Of a stretch of 64,000 nucleotides of DNA, positions 1 to 9,385 are shown piece after piece. The stretch is from assembly GCA_028485475.2 (NCBI GenBank), contig CP144143.1, positions 2,046,001 to 2,110,000 on the forward strand, read 5' to 3'. Origin of the DNA: Chitinophagaceae bacterium C216. GTDB taxonomy: Bacteria > Bacteroidota > Bacteroidia > Chitinophagales > Chitinophagaceae. The first letter of the stretch is position 1. Each line of letters opens with the position of its first letter. Position numbers and translations under genes: made by a program. Under the pieces are notes generated by a model, which was not told the DNA's origin, did not search any database, and saw only the letters and a program-made list of their open reading frames with translations.

Positions 1-580
1 CATCACCACTGATGACCATAAAGTCTGCCGGTTTATGCTTGATGATTTGATTAATCTGATCGAAATTGCCGGAGGCTTCTTTAGTGGCGATAATATTTTT
101 GCAATCGTGTGCAATGCGGAGGGTTGTTTCGGCAGTTACATTCATGCCGGTTCTACCGGGAACATTGTACATGATTACTGGTAGGGGTGCGGCATCATTT
201 ACCGCTTTATAATGCTGATAAATACCTTCCTGTCTGGGTTTGTTATAGTAAGGTGAAACGGATAAAATGGCATCGTAGCCGTCCAGTTTCATGGTAGAAA
301 GTGCATGTACGGTTTCTTTGGTATCATTACCGCCGATACCTGCTACCAGTCCGATGCGGCCGGCAGCTTTTTCTTTAACAAAGTCAAATAATATCTGCTC
401 TTCTTCTCTGGTAAGTGTAGCGCTTTCGCCCGTGGTACCGGCTACTACCAGATACTCAATTTTATTATCAATCCAGAAATTAATCAGATTTTCCAGTGCA
501 GGCCAGTCGAAATCGCCGGATGCCGTAAATGGAGTTACAATCGCAACTCCTGTACCTGTTAGTTTTTGTTGTATAGACAT
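1..580 (-). CDS. dapA: 4-hydroxy-tetrahydrodipicolinate synthase (partial, 3' end outside window)
   Basis: Condenses pyruvate with aspartate semialdehyde, the first committed step of lysine and diaminopimelate synthesis in the cytoplasm. Reading the minus strand from the ATG at 578-580 gives about 193 residues of a DHDPS TIM barrel. The start reads MSIQQKLTGTGVAIVTPF, followed by the pyruvate-binding AGTTGESATL segment, the SVSPYYNKP segment with the catalytic tyrosine, and IIATKEASG with the Schiff-base lysine near residue 163. The reading frame is still open at base 1, so about the last third of the protein is missing. It is the last gene of a minus-strand run after accA, with a gap of about 165 bp. 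Family assignment is secure. Confidence 0.95.
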   Translation of the reverse strand, partial: MSIQQKLTGTGVAIVTPFTASGDFDWPALENLINFWIDNKIEYLVVAGTTGESATLTREEEQILFDFVKEKAAGRIGLVAGIGGNDTKETVHALSTMKLDGYDAILSVSPYYNKPRQEGIYQHYKAVNDAAPLPVIMYNVPGRTGMNVTAETTLRIAHDCKNIIATKEASGNFDQINQIIKHKPADFMVISGD

Positions 581-745
581 TTTTAATATATCGTTTGATG
601 CGTGATTCGAATCGTTATACTTTACTTTCTGCAATAGGATGATGCCGATTGTAATACAGCTAAGTTAATATGTAAAATGAAGGTAACAGCAGTTGCTGAT
701 ACCCTAATCAATGTATATGTAATAATGCTGAAGTTGAATTATGCA

Positions 746-1717
746 TTATAGTTCTTCCCAGACACCCATTTTGCAGAACTTATCGATGCGGGCTTGTACG
801 CGTTGTTCAGCATCCATATTTTTTAGTTCTGCCAAGGCTTGCAGAATTTGTTTTTTGACATTATCTGCAGCTTGCTTGTAATCCCAGTGTGCGCCACCGG
901 GCGGCTCGGGAATGATACCATCAATTAGTCCAAACTCCTTCATTTTACTGGAAGTAAGTTTTAGCTGCTCGGCAGCCTGCACTTTATAATCCCAGCTGCG
1001 CCACAGGATGGTGCTACAGTTTTCGGGTGAGATTACGGTATACCATGTGTTTTCCATCATATATACTCTATCACCCACGCCTATACCCAATGCGCCTCCA
1101 CTGGCTCCTTCACCGATGATAATACAAATTACCGGCACTTTCAGACGCATCATTTCGTAAATGTTGCGCGCAATAGCTTCACCCTGCCCGCGCTCCTCGG
1201 CTTCTAGGCCAGGGTAGGCACCGGGAGTATCAATCAGGGTGATAATAGGCTTGTTGAACTTTTCGGCCAGCTTCATTAAGCGTAATGCCTTGCGATATCC
1301 TTCGGGGTTGGCCATCCCGAAATTGCGAAGCTGACGTTTTTTGGTATTGGTGCCTTTTTGGTGGCCGATAATCATTACGGTCTGGCCTTCTAGTGAAGCA
1401 AGGCCACCTACTATAGCTTTATCGTCTTTTATATTACGATCACCGTATAATTCAACATAATTTTCTGTCATCAGCTCAATATACTTATGAGTATAAGGGC
1501 GATCGGGATGACGGCTCAGTTGTACGCGTTGCCAGTCGCTGAGGTTTTGAGTAATCGTTCTGCGGGTTTCTTCTACCTTTTGTTGAAGCTGCTCAATCTG
1601 GGAACTCAGGTCGATATTGGTCTTTTCCTGGCGTTCAGCAGTGAGAGCAATTTCATCCAAAAGATCTTTTATTGGTTTTTCAAAATCAAGAAATTGCCTG
1701 TTCTGAACATCTGGCAT
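746..1717 (-). CDS. accA: Acetyl-CoA carboxylase carboxyltransferase subunit alpha
   Basis: Alpha subunit of the carboxyltransferase that moves the carboxyl group from carboxybiotin to acetyl-CoA, making malonyl-CoA for fatty acid synthesis; it works in a complex with AccD. The 323-residue length matches the family (about 320). An N-terminal helical segment (about 1-60) precedes the crotonase-like carboxyltransferase core. Visible family segments are [22 protein letters not shown] and the glycine-rich [17 protein letters not shown] oxyanion-hole region. No accD or biotin carboxylase gene lies nearby, so it is separate from its partners here. It shares the minus-strand direction with proA upstream and dapA downstream. 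Confidence 0.97.
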   Translation of the reverse strand: MPDVQNRQFLDFEKPIKDLLDEIALTAERQEKTNIDLSSQIEQLQQKVEETRRTITQNLSDWQRVQLSRHPDRPYTHKYIELMTENYVELYGDRNIKDDKAIVGGLASLEGQTVMIIGHQKGTNTKKRQLRNFGMANPEGYRKALRLMKLAEKFNKPIITLIDTPGAYPGLEAEERGQGEAIARNIYEMMRLKVPVICIIIGEGASGGALGIGVGDRVYMMENTWYTVISPENCSTILWRSWDYKVQAAEQLKLTSSKMKEFGLIDGIIPEPPGGAHWDYKQAADNVKKQILQALAELKNMDAEQRVQARIDKFCKMGVWEEL

Positions 1718-1856
1718 AATACGAGTTGTTTTATGAAGCGGCTAAATTAATGAATAATTAATTAATAGGGTTTTGAAATATCTCAACAAGTGTTGATACC
1801 TATTTGTCCGAAACAACGCCGCCAGATTGTTTCAGTTATTTATCAATAGTTTAAAG

Positions 1857-3095
1857 TTACCTAATCTGACCGTTACCTTCCAGCACCCATTTTTCGGTAA
1901 CAAGCTTTTCGAGCGCAAAAGGGCCGCGCGCATGTAGTTTTTGGGTAGAAATACCGATTTCTGCTCCCAGGCCAAATTCTTCTCCGTCGGTAAATCGGGT
2001 AGAAGCATTGGTATATACAGCCGCCGCATCTACCTCTTTCACAAACCGCTCACAAGCTTTTTTATTTTTAGAAACAATGGCTTCCGAATGACGGGTGGAA
2101 TATGTGGCAATATGATCGAGGGCTTCATCCATTCCAGAAACAACCTTCACGGCACATTTCAATGAGAGAAACTCTCGCCCAAAGTCTTCGGCTTTTGCTT
2201 TCTGCAGATGTGGATAGCCCTTCAGAATTTTGTAAGCGCTCGCATCTGCAAAAATCTCCACCTGATATTCTCCCAGTTTAGGTGCCACCTGACTGAGAAA
2301 CTCAGGTGCGATGGCTTTATCTACCAATATAGCATCTACGGCATTACATACAGACGGACGGCTTACTTTGGCATTGACAACAATGTTTACCGCTTTCTTT
2401 AAATCTGCCTCTTTTTCCACATAAATATGGCATACGCCGGCCCCGGTTTCTATAACCGGTACCAGACTATTTTGTCTTACAAAGTTGATGAGCCCTTCCG
2501 ATCCGCGCGGAATCAGTACGTCCAGATAACGGGTAGCAGTAAACATTTCCTGTACCACCTCTCTCTCAGGAGGCAACAATGTTACGGTGGCTGTATTTAG
2601 ACCAAATTCCTTTAATACTTTATGAATCAGATTTACCGAAACTTTATTGGTATGCTGGGCATCGCTACTTCCTTTAAGTACGCAGGCGTTACGGCTGCGT
2701 AGGCACAGTGCAGCAATATCGTAAGTCACATTGGGACGGCTTTCGTATATGGCACCCACCACCCCCAGTGGCACTGAAATCTTCTTTAGTTTTAGTCCGT
2801 TGGGTAATGTTTTCTTCAGTAATGTTTGATTGGAAGGATCCGGCAACTTTGCAATGTTTTTAATAGCTGCCGCAATATTTTTCAAACGCTGAGGATTTAA
2901 CATCAGCCTATCATTCTTAGGATCATCGGGGTCTTTAGCTGCCAGGTCTTTAGCATTGGCTTTTAGTATGGCTGCTTCATTTGCTATAATGGCATCTGAA
3001 ATAGCATACAGTAATTTTTTTAACTGCGTTTCCGATAAATTTTGTAAAGCGGTCTTTGCTTTATTAGCATTGATAAGCGCTTTTTGGATTGACAT
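1857..3095 (-). CDS. proA: Glutamate-5-semialdehyde dehydrogenase (gamma-glutamyl phosphate reductase)
   Basis: NADPH-dependent reduction of gamma-glutamyl phosphate to glutamate-5-semialdehyde, the second step of proline synthesis. The 412 residues match the usual ProA length of about 415. The aldehyde-dehydrogenase-fold segments are visible: VPLGVVGAIYESRPNVT in the cofactor domain, the catalytic cysteine in SRPSVCNAVDAIL near residue 250, and the C-terminal EEFGLGAEIGISTQKLHARGP stretch. It follows proB by 46 bp on the same strand, so the two probably form one transcription unit and channel the labile acyl phosphate between them. Confidence 0.97.
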   Translation of the reverse strand: MSIQKALINANKAKTALQNLSETQLKKLLYAISDAIIANEAAILKANAKDLAAKDPDDPKNDRLMLNPQRLKNIAAAIKNIAKLPDPSNQTLLKKTLPNGLKLKKISVPLGVVGAIYESRPNVTYDIAALCLRSRNACVLKGSSDAQHTNKVSVNLIHKVLKEFGLNTATVTLLPPEREVVQEMFTATRYLDVLIPRGSEGLINFVRQNSLVPVIETGAGVCHIYVEKEADLKKAVNIVVNAKVSRPSVCNAVDAILVDKAIAPEFLSQVAPKLGEYQVEIFADASAYKILKGYPHLQKAKAEDFGREFLSLKCAVKVVSGMDEALDHIATYSTRHSEAIVSKNKKACERFVKEVDAAAVYTNASTRFTDGEEFGLGAEIGISTQKLHARGPFALEKLVTEKWVLEGNGQIR

Positions 3096-3141
3096 AATGT
3101 TTAAGTTTTTCTCTTATTGTTATTAACTATAGATCCCGAAA

Positions 3142-4179
3142 TTATATCAAAACTATATCATTGGCATGAGCTGCTACCGTATTCTTCACTTTTATATACT
3201 TTTTCATGTCCGCACTACTCATTTTTGTTTTGGCTACGCCGATGATAATGCCGTCCTCAGTCATTAGCTGCACCACTTCTCCTTGTGCAAAACTTCCTTC
3301 AATAGCGACGATACCTACGGTAAGCAGACTTTTCCGTTCTAGGATAGCTTTCGCCGCACCCTTATCCACTTTTATATTGCCTAAAGTGATAGAACCGCTG
3401 GCTAGCCATTTCTGACGGTTTTTGAGGGTAGATTTTTTGGCATGAAACCAAGTGCCGTTTTTTCTGCCTAGGGCATCTACAATAGGAGTGTCGGACTGAA
3501 GGCCACACATTACTACATGAATGCCCAGATTGGTTGCCAGACGAGTGAAGGTAAGTTTGGATAGCATACCACCCAGTCCGAATTCCGATTTTTCTTCTTT
3601 TTTCACCAGCGACATAACGGTGGTATCGATGGATTTCACTTCTTTGATAATTTGCTTATTGGTGTCGAGGAATCCACCTACCGAAGTACAAAGTACCAGT
3701 GTTTCCGCATCAAATGCAATGGCAAGCAGGGTAGCTAGCTCATCATTATCCGAAAACTTCAGTTCGAGATCACTGATCACGTCATTTTCATTGACAACAG
3801 GAATCACATTATGCGCCCAGAAAGTTTTGAAAGTATCTCGCAATTGCAGAAATTGTTTACGGTCGCTGAAATGTCCGCGTTCGCAGAGGGCTTGGGCTAC
3901 CGTTAGACCAAATTTTTTGAAATAATTGCGATAAATTTCGATGAGAATGGGGTTGCCGATGGCTGCGGCCACTTTGCGTTGTAGCAAAGTTCCCTTATAG
4001 TTTTCAATGTATTTTTTACCACTGCTAACCGCCCCACTACTTACCAATACGATTTTGTAGCTTTTGCTAAGTCTGCTGATATCCGAAACAATCTTTTGAA
4101 TTACGCGTTTATTGATATCGCCATTCGTTTTGGTAATGACTGCCGAACCCAATTTGATTACTAAAACTTTTTGTGCCAT
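3142..4179 (-). CDS. proB: Glutamate 5-kinase
   Basis: ATP-dependent phosphorylation of glutamate to gamma-glutamyl phosphate, the first and usually proline-inhibited step of proline synthesis. An amino-acid-kinase domain covers about residues 1-250, starting VLVIKLGSAVITK and containing VLVSSGAVSSG and VVNENDVIS. A PUA domain covers about 265-345 (GAAKAILERKSLLTVGI through the aspartate- and lysine-rich end). At 345 residues it is slightly shorter than the usual 360-370 but has both domains. It lies directly upstream of proA. Family call is secure. Confidence 0.95.
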   Translation of the reverse strand: MAQKVLVIKLGSAVITKTNGDINKRVIQKIVSDISRLSKSYKIVLVSSGAVSSGKKYIENYKGTLLQRKVAAAIGNPILIEIYRNYFKKFGLTVAQALCERGHFSDRKQFLQLRDTFKTFWAHNVIPVVNENDVISDLELKFSDNDELATLLAIAFDAETLVLCTSVGGFLDTNKQIIKEVKSIDTTVMSLVKKEEKSEFGLGGMLSKLTFTRLATNLGIHVVMCGLQSDTPIVDALGRKNGTWFHAKKSTLKNRQKWLASGSITLGNIKVDKGAAKAILERKSLLTVGIVAIEGSFAQGEVVQLMTEDGIIIGVAKTKMSSADMKKYIKVKNTVAAHANDIVLI

Positions 4180-4245
4180 AATGATTTAAGTGGAGGCAAA
4201 GGTAACTTTCCTGTGTTAAATTTTAAACCTGCGCGATTGAGACTG

Positions 4246-4725
4246 CTACTGTTGAAGGAGTTTTTCCAGCACATAATAGGTGATAGGGCAAAATTCGCTA
4301 TTCTTAAGTGTGATGGTCTGACGTTTCAGCAGTACATCTTCATCCGTATACGGGAAGCGGGCACAATCTGATGGTCGCTCTTCGTAAATATAGCAAGTGT
4401 TATCTGCATTCAGGAAAGGGCAGGGGGAAGCCTTTACTACAAAATCACCGTCCTCGTCCACGCGTAAGTAGGTGTCTATAAATACGCTTTCTTTTAACCC
4501 TAGGTGCTTAGAGATGCGCTTAATATCAGGCGTCTTAAAACGGGGAGAATAATTTTTACAGCAATGGGCACAGCTAAGGCAATCCACATTATCAAAAGCT
4601 TCCTCATGCAGGAGGGGCAATCGTTTAAGAACTTCATTTTTGTTAGCTCGTTTTAGAAACTGCTGATAAGTTTTACGATGTTCTTTCGATTTTTTCTCCC
4701 AATTATGTAAGATGTCTTTACTCAT
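4246..4725 (-). CDS. YkgJ-like cysteine-cluster protein
   Basis: A 159-residue protein of the YkgJ/UPF0153 type, thought to bind zinc or an iron-sulfur cluster; the biochemical role is unknown. The cysteine pattern is clear: LSCAHCCKNY near residue 55, then SPCPFLNADNTCYIYEERPSDCARFPY, then a last cysteine in SEFCPITYY. I chose the ATG at 4723-4725 (MSKDILHNWEKK). A longer frame would begin at 4791 but would run far into the upstream gene. With the chosen start the gene overlaps the end of the sterol-desaturase gene by 8 bases (ATGAGTAA), which suggests translational coupling. Confidence 0.85.
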   Translation of the reverse strand: MSKDILHNWEKKSKEHRKTYQQFLKRANKNEVLKRLPLLHEEAFDNVDCLSCAHCCKNYSPRFKTPDIKRISKHLGLKESVFIDTYLRVDEDGDFVVKASPCPFLNADNTCYIYEERPSDCARFPYTDEDVLLKRQTITLKNSEFCPITYYVLEKLLQQ

Positions 4726-5662
4726 GTTGATGTTGCTTAAGTTGCGCCTCTTCTTGTAGCCGTAATTCCTCGCTGGTTTGCCTACTACCATCGTGGCTCC
4801 ATCCGGGAGGGCCGAAGATATAACCTAATCGTTGTTTAAAGGTCAGATTTTTTTGAGTGACGTCTTTGTAAATATTTTTCCATTCGTACAATACTAGGTT
4901 TACGGGGTCTTCCTTTTCCATAGGTTTGGTAAGGCCATATTGGATCGGTTGATACTTTTCTGCCGGCAGTTCTTCCTGAAAAGTACCGAACAGTTTATCC
5001 CATATGATGAGAAACATCCCCATGTTTTTATCCAAATACTTCGGGTTGGATCCATGATGTACGCGGTGGTGGGAGGGGGTTACTAGAATATGTTCTAGAA
5101 CACCCATTTTGTTGATCTTCTCCGTATGTACCAAAATGCCCCAAATTTGGGTGGCGGAATATATAAATACAATATCGATAGGCTGAAACCCCAGCCATGC
5201 TATCGGAATAAAATAAATGAAGCGGTAAAGCGGTTCTAGTACCGAGGAACGAAATCCTACGGTAAGATTGAATTTGGAGGAAGAGTGATGAGTAAAATGG
5301 GTGGCCCAAAATAATCTACAATAATGGTCCACACGGTGTAGCCAGTAATACATGAAGTCTTCAAAAAGCAATAATATTACCCAATAAAGGATGGGATTAG
5401 CTATCGGCTCAACTAGGCGATGTTCGTAGAAAAATGTGAGTATAACTCCAATATAAATAGTACGAAATAACAAGTCAATACCGCTGTTAAGGGCCATCAG
5501 ATACAGGTTCTGTAAGGTATCTTTGAGCGAATAGGTGTCCTGCTTACGCAAATGACTGAGCAGGATCTCAAGGCCAATAACGATGATATACAACGGAGTG
5601 GAAAGTAGAATCAGCAGTTGTTCTCTCGCGATACTCATATGTTGTAAAATTACAAACAACAT
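4718..5662 (-). CDS. Sterol desaturase / fatty acid hydroxylase family membrane protein
   Basis: Membrane-bound di-iron oxygenase of the fatty acid hydroxylase superfamily, acting on a lipid substrate that the sequence does not reveal. Several hydrophobic helices lie in the first 170 residues. The histidine clusters that bind iron are present: WLHRVDHYCRLFWATHFTHHSS (HxxxH and HxxHH types) and, later, THHR-like SHHRVHHGSNPKYLDKNMG. At 314 residues it has a typical length. A second ATG at 5638 (MSIAREQLLIL) is an equally reasonable start. It is the first gene of the minus-strand group and overlaps the YkgJ-like gene. Confidence 0.88.
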   Translation of the reverse strand: MLFVILQHMSIAREQLLILLSTPLYIIVIGLEILLSHLRKQDTYSLKDTLQNLYLMALNSGIDLLFRTIYIGVILTFFYEHRLVEPIANPILYWVILLLFEDFMYYWLHRVDHYCRLFWATHFTHHSSSKFNLTVGFRSSVLEPLYRFIYFIPIAWLGFQPIDIVFIYSATQIWGILVHTEKINKMGVLEHILVTPSHHRVHHGSNPKYLDKNMGMFLIIWDKLFGTFQEELPAEKYQPIQYGLTKPMEKEDPVNLVLYEWKNIYKDVTQKNLTFKQRLGYIFGPPGWSHDGSRQTSEELRLQEEAQLKQHQHE

Positions 5663-5871
5663 TTATCCCAGTCGAAAAATATTTACTCGTATAGGATGCA
5701 AGGATGGAAATGATGAGGCATTATAATACTTTGCACCTCTGAGATTTATACCATTAGAATCTATTATGGTGTGTAGCTCTTGCACATTTAGGGCCACATA
5801 ATAAACAATGCTAAATGCCTGTAATTTGAACAGAGGGATAAATAGTGCATTTCTCGCTTCAAATAAACATT

Positions 5872-5879
5872 TACCTTTG
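5872..5879 (+). promoter_or_regulatory. Promoter -7 box for gcvP
   Basis: TACCTTTG matches the Bacteroidota -7 consensus TAnnTTTG exactly and lies 31 bases before the gcvP ATG at 5911. It would also exclude an upstream in-frame ATG at 5845. A clear -33 TTG is not visible. Confidence 0.55.
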
Positions 5880-5910
5880 CGCATCCAAAAAATTTAATCT
5901 CAATATTACT

Positions 5911-8778
5911 ATGAATTTTTTCGAGCTCCAATCCAGGGAATTTGCTACAAGACATATCGGGCCGAATGAAAGAGAAACACTTAAGATGCTACAAGAGATC
6001 GGCTTTGATAACCTGGAGCAACTAATCAATCAAACCGTACCCGAAGGTATCAGAATGTCCGAGCCCTTGAACATCCCCCGAGCCATGAGTGAGCACGAGT
6101 TTTTGAGGCATATTAAAGAGGTATCCTTGAAAAACAAAATCTTTCGTAATTACATCGGTCAGGGGTATTACGGAGCCATTACGCCCTCGGTGATTTTGAG
6201 AAATGTTTTTGAAAACCCCGGCTGGTATACTCAGTATACGCCTTATCAGGCAGAGATCTCGCAAGGGCGTTTGGAAAGTTTGCTGAACTTTCAAACAATG
6301 GTCAGCGACCTTACCGGACTTCCGCTCGCCAACGCCTCTCTATTAGATGAGGCAACTGCAGCAGCTGAGGCGATGCTGATGTTTTTCAATGCTAAAAACA
6401 GGCAAGAACATATCACCAAGCCTAAATTTTTCTTGGATAAGGAAACTTTTCCGCAAACCAAAGATGTTGTTTATACTCGGGCTAAACCTTTTGGTATCGA
6501 GGTGGTAGAAGGCGATTATGCCGAAGCCGTTATTGATGCAACCTATTTTGGGGCTTTGGTACAATATCCTAATAATATTGGTAGTATTGAGGATTACCGC
6601 AGTTTTATCGGTAAGGTACATGAAGCGGATGCGTACGTGGTAATGGCTACCGATTTACTAGCGCTGACATTGCTGACACCTCCCGGTGAGTTGGGAGCAG
6701 ATGTGGCGGTGGGTTCTGCACAACGATTTGGTGTACCGCTAGGCTTTGGTGGCCCTCATGCCGCATTTATGTCGGCCAAAGATGATTTTAAGCGGCTTCT
6801 GCCAGGACGTATTATCGGCGTAAGTGTGGATGCCGAGGGTAAGCGTGCCCTGCGTATGGCATTGCAAACCCGCGAGCAACATATCAAAAGAGAAAAAGCT
6901 ACTTCCAATATCTGTACGGCACAAGCACTACTGGCCAATATGGCTGCTATGTACGCCGTATATCATGGTCCTAAAGGGTTGAAACAAATTGCTGAGCGCA
7001 TAGCGATATTTGCACAAACTGTAGCTTCGGAAATTGAGGCAAGAGGCTATACTTTAGTAGCACAATCTTTCTTCGATACCATCGTGGTGAAGGTAGATGA
7101 TGCATCAGTGATTAAAAGTCGGGCAGAAGAAAAGAAAATTAATTTCAGATATTTTGACAAGCATTGGGTGGGTATTTCCATTGATGAAACTACTATTATC
7201 GAAGACTTGTTCGATATCATCAGCTGCTTTGAGAACGAAAGCGAAACCATCGCTTTTGAGATTGCTGAAGACGATGGACTCTATCGCATCCCCGAAAAAC
7301 TCACCCGTACTTCGGCCTATCTCACACATCCGGTATTTAATTCTTATCATAGCGAAAGTCAGATGCTTAGATATATTAAGTATCTGGAAAATAAAGATTT
7401 ATCGCTAAATACTTCCATGATATCTTTAGGTAGTTGTACTATGAAATTGAATGCAGCTACCGAGATGATTCCCCTAAGCTGGAATCACTGGTCCAATATC
7501 CATCCATTTGCACCAGTAGAGCAGGCGGGAGGTTATAAAGAGCTGATTGATACGTTGAGTCAGTATCTGTGCGAAATAACGGGTTTTGATGCCTGCAGTC
7601 TTCAACCCAATAGCGGCGCTCAGGGAGAATATGCAGGGCTACTTACCATTAAAGCTTATCATGAAGCACAGGGTAATCCGCAAAGAAATGTAATGCTGAT
7701 TCCGATTTCGGCACATGGAACTAATCCTGCTTCTGCTGTAATGGCTGGGATGAAAGTTGTGGTGGTAAAAGCGCTGGAAAACGGATATATTGATGTGGAG
7801 GATTTGAAAGTGAAGGCTAATCAGTATGCCGATCAGTTGGCCGGTATTATGATTACTTATCCCAGTACCTACGGCGTATATGAGGAATCAGTAAAGGAAA
7901 TTACCCAAATTATACACGATTATGGTGGTCAGGTATATATGGACGGGGCAAATATGAACGCGCAAGTGGGATTGACTGCTCCAGGATTGATTGGTGCAGA
8001 TGTATGCCACCTCAATCTACATAAAACTTTTGCCATCCCTCATGGCGGCGGTGGACCGGGGGTAGGTCCCATTTGTGTGAAGGCACATTTAGCTCAATAT
8101 TTACCGGGCCATGTGACTATGTCTGGTCATAGTAACGGTGCTGTATCTGCAGCTCCCTATGGTTCTGCTTCTATTTTATTAATCTCTTATGCTTATATCC
8201 GCATGCTCGGGGCTGAGGGATTGAAAAAGGCTACACAATATGCCATTCTGAATGCAAACTATATGCGTGCGAGACTGGCTAAGCATTACGATATTCTCTA
8301 CACTAATAATAACGGACTTTGTGCTCACGAGTTTATCGTAGATCTGAGGCCGTTTAAAAAGACGGCACAAATAGAAGCCGAAGATGTGGCGAAAAGATTA
8401 ATGGACTACGGCTTCCATGCACCTACCATGAGTTTTCCAGTGCCGGGTACTATTATGATTGAGCCTACAGAAAGTGAAGACAAGGCAGAGATGGACCGTT
8501 TTTGCGATGCGCTTATCAATATTCGTCAGGAAATTCGCGATATTGAGGAAGGTAAGGCCGATGTCAAAGACAATCTGCTTAAAAACGCACCCCACACACA
8601 ATATGCGGTAACGGCCGATGCGTGGACGCACGCATATAGCAGACAGCAGGCGGCATTTCCATTGCCCTATGTAAAGCTGAATAAATTTTGGCCTTCTGTA
8701 GCTCGTGTGAACAATACGCTCGGTGATCGGAACCTGATTTGTACCTGTGAGCCGGTTGAGATGTATGTAGAAGAGTAA
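5911..8778 (+). CDS. gcvP: Glycine dehydrogenase (aminomethyl-transferring), P protein of the glycine cleavage system
   Basis: PLP enzyme that decarboxylates glycine and passes the aminomethyl group to the lipoyl H protein. The 955-residue chain is the fused bacterial/eukaryotic form with two homologous halves (N half from RHIGPNERETLKMLQEIG, C half from about residue 480). The PLP-binding lysine is in HLNLHKTFAIPHGGGGPG near residue 705. The start at 5911 (MNFFELQSREF) is preferred over an in-frame ATG at 5845, because a TACCTTTG promoter box lies between them. The genes for the T and H proteins are not adjacent. A strong terminator follows at 8808. Confidence 0.97.
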   Translation: MNFFELQSREFATRHIGPNERETLKMLQEIGFDNLEQLINQTVPEGIRMSEPLNIPRAMSEHEFLRHIKEVSLKNKIFRNYIGQGYYGAITPSVILRNVFENPGWYTQYTPYQAEISQGRLESLLNFQTMVSDLTGLPLANASLLDEATAAAEAMLMFFNAKNRQEHITKPKFFLDKETFPQTKDVVYTRAKPFGIEVVEGDYAEAVIDATYFGALVQYPNNIGSIEDYRSFIGKVHEADAYVVMATDLLALTLLTPPGELGADVAVGSAQRFGVPLGFGGPHAAFMSAKDDFKRLLPGRIIGVSVDAEGKRALRMALQTREQHIKREKATSNICTAQALLANMAAMYAVYHGPKGLKQIAERIAIFAQTVASEIEARGYTLVAQSFFDTIVVKVDDASVIKSRAEEKKINFRYFDKHWVGISIDETTIIEDLFDIISCFENESETIAFEIAEDDGLYRIPEKLTRTSAYLTHPVFNSYHSESQMLRYIKYLENKDLSLNTSMISLGSCTMKLNAATEMIPLSWNHWSNIHPFAPVEQAGGYKELIDTLSQYLCEITGFDACSLQPNSGAQGEYAGLLTIKAYHEAQGNPQRNVMLIPISAHGTNPASAVMAGMKVVVVKALENGYIDVEDLKVKANQYADQLAGIMITYPSTYGVYEESVKEITQIIHDYGGQVYMDGANMNAQVGLTAPGLIGADVCHLNLHKTFAIPHGGGGPGVGPICVKAHLAQYLPGHVTMSGHSNGAVSAAPYGSASILLISYAYIRMLGAEGLKKATQYAILNANYMRARLAKHYDILYTNNNGLCAHEFIVDLRPFKKTAQIEAEDVAKRLMDYGFHAPTMSFPVPGTIMIEPTESEDKAEMDRFCDALINIRQEIRDIEEGKADVKDNLLKNAPHTQYAVTADAWTHAYSRQQAAFPLPYVKLNKFWPSVARVNNTLGDRNLICTCEPVEMYVEE

Positions 8779-8805
8779 ACTTAATATCAATCATCGTATA
8801 CTGTA

Positions 8806-8837
8806 AAGCCGTCAGCATTGCTGGCGGCTTTTGTTTT
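8806..8837 (+). terminator. Rho-independent terminator after gcvP
   Basis: Nine-base stem GCCGTCAGC (8808-8816), loop ATT, GCTGGCGGC (8820-8828) with one G-T pair, followed by a T-rich tail. It sits 27 bases after the gcvP stop. Confidence 0.9.
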
Positions 8838-8955
8838 ATTCCTCATAATTTTTTAATTTGTGATTAAGGTTCAGTAACTTATTTGCCCAATATTGATACA
8901 AAATAACTCCGGATTGCTTGTAATATACCGGTTGTCATAAAAAACAGAGAACGTA

Positions 8956-9315
8956 TTGAAACGTATTCTCACCAAAAGAATATATGAGCCTGTACATCGG
9001 GACGATGGTGTCAGAGTACTGGTAGACAGACTTTGGCCAAGGGGGATTAGTAAAAATGCCGTATCTATTGATTATTGGGCAAAGGAGCTGGCCCCATCTT
9101 CCGAATTGCGGAAGTGGTATGGTCATGATGTTTCAAAATGGGAAGAGTTCCGCAGCAGATATAGAGAAGAGTTGGCAGCAAATCCTGCTTTGAGAGAATT
9201 TGTATTGAAATCTCAGGGAGGGGAAGTACTTACCTTATTATTTGCTGCTAAAGATGTGCGCTTTAATAATGCCATAGTATTGCAAGAGTATTTAAAAGAG
9301 CTATGGAAATGTTGA
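8956..9315 (+). CDS. DUF488 family protein
   Basis: A 119-residue protein of the DUF488 family (YeaO-like), of unknown biochemical function. Characteristic segments are GVRVLVDRLWPRGISK near the N terminus, WAKELAPSSELRKWYGHD in the middle and LLFAAKD near the C terminus. The start codon appears to be TTG at 8956-8958, which gives the usual family N terminus (KRILTKRIYEP); no in-frame ATG exists close by. It stands alone between the gcvP terminator and the phosphoesterase gene. Confidence 0.85.
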   Translation: MKRILTKRIYEPVHRDDGVRVLVDRLWPRGISKNAVSIDYWAKELAPSSELRKWYGHDVSKWEEFRSRYREELAANPALREFVLKSQGGEVLTLLFAAKDVRFNNAIVLQEYLKELWKC

Positions 9316-9385
9316 CCCTTTAATTATGTAACTATAATTCTTAATCTTCGGCTTAAAGGCCATTTAGTTTAAAACACGTTGCATT

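Noticed and set aside
3521-3925. 134-codon open frame on the plus strand
   Set aside because: Antisense to proB and serine-rich without any known feature.
5663-5884. 73-codon minus-strand frame in the gap before gcvP
   Set aside because: No homology signal, no start context, and it overlaps the gcvP promoter region.
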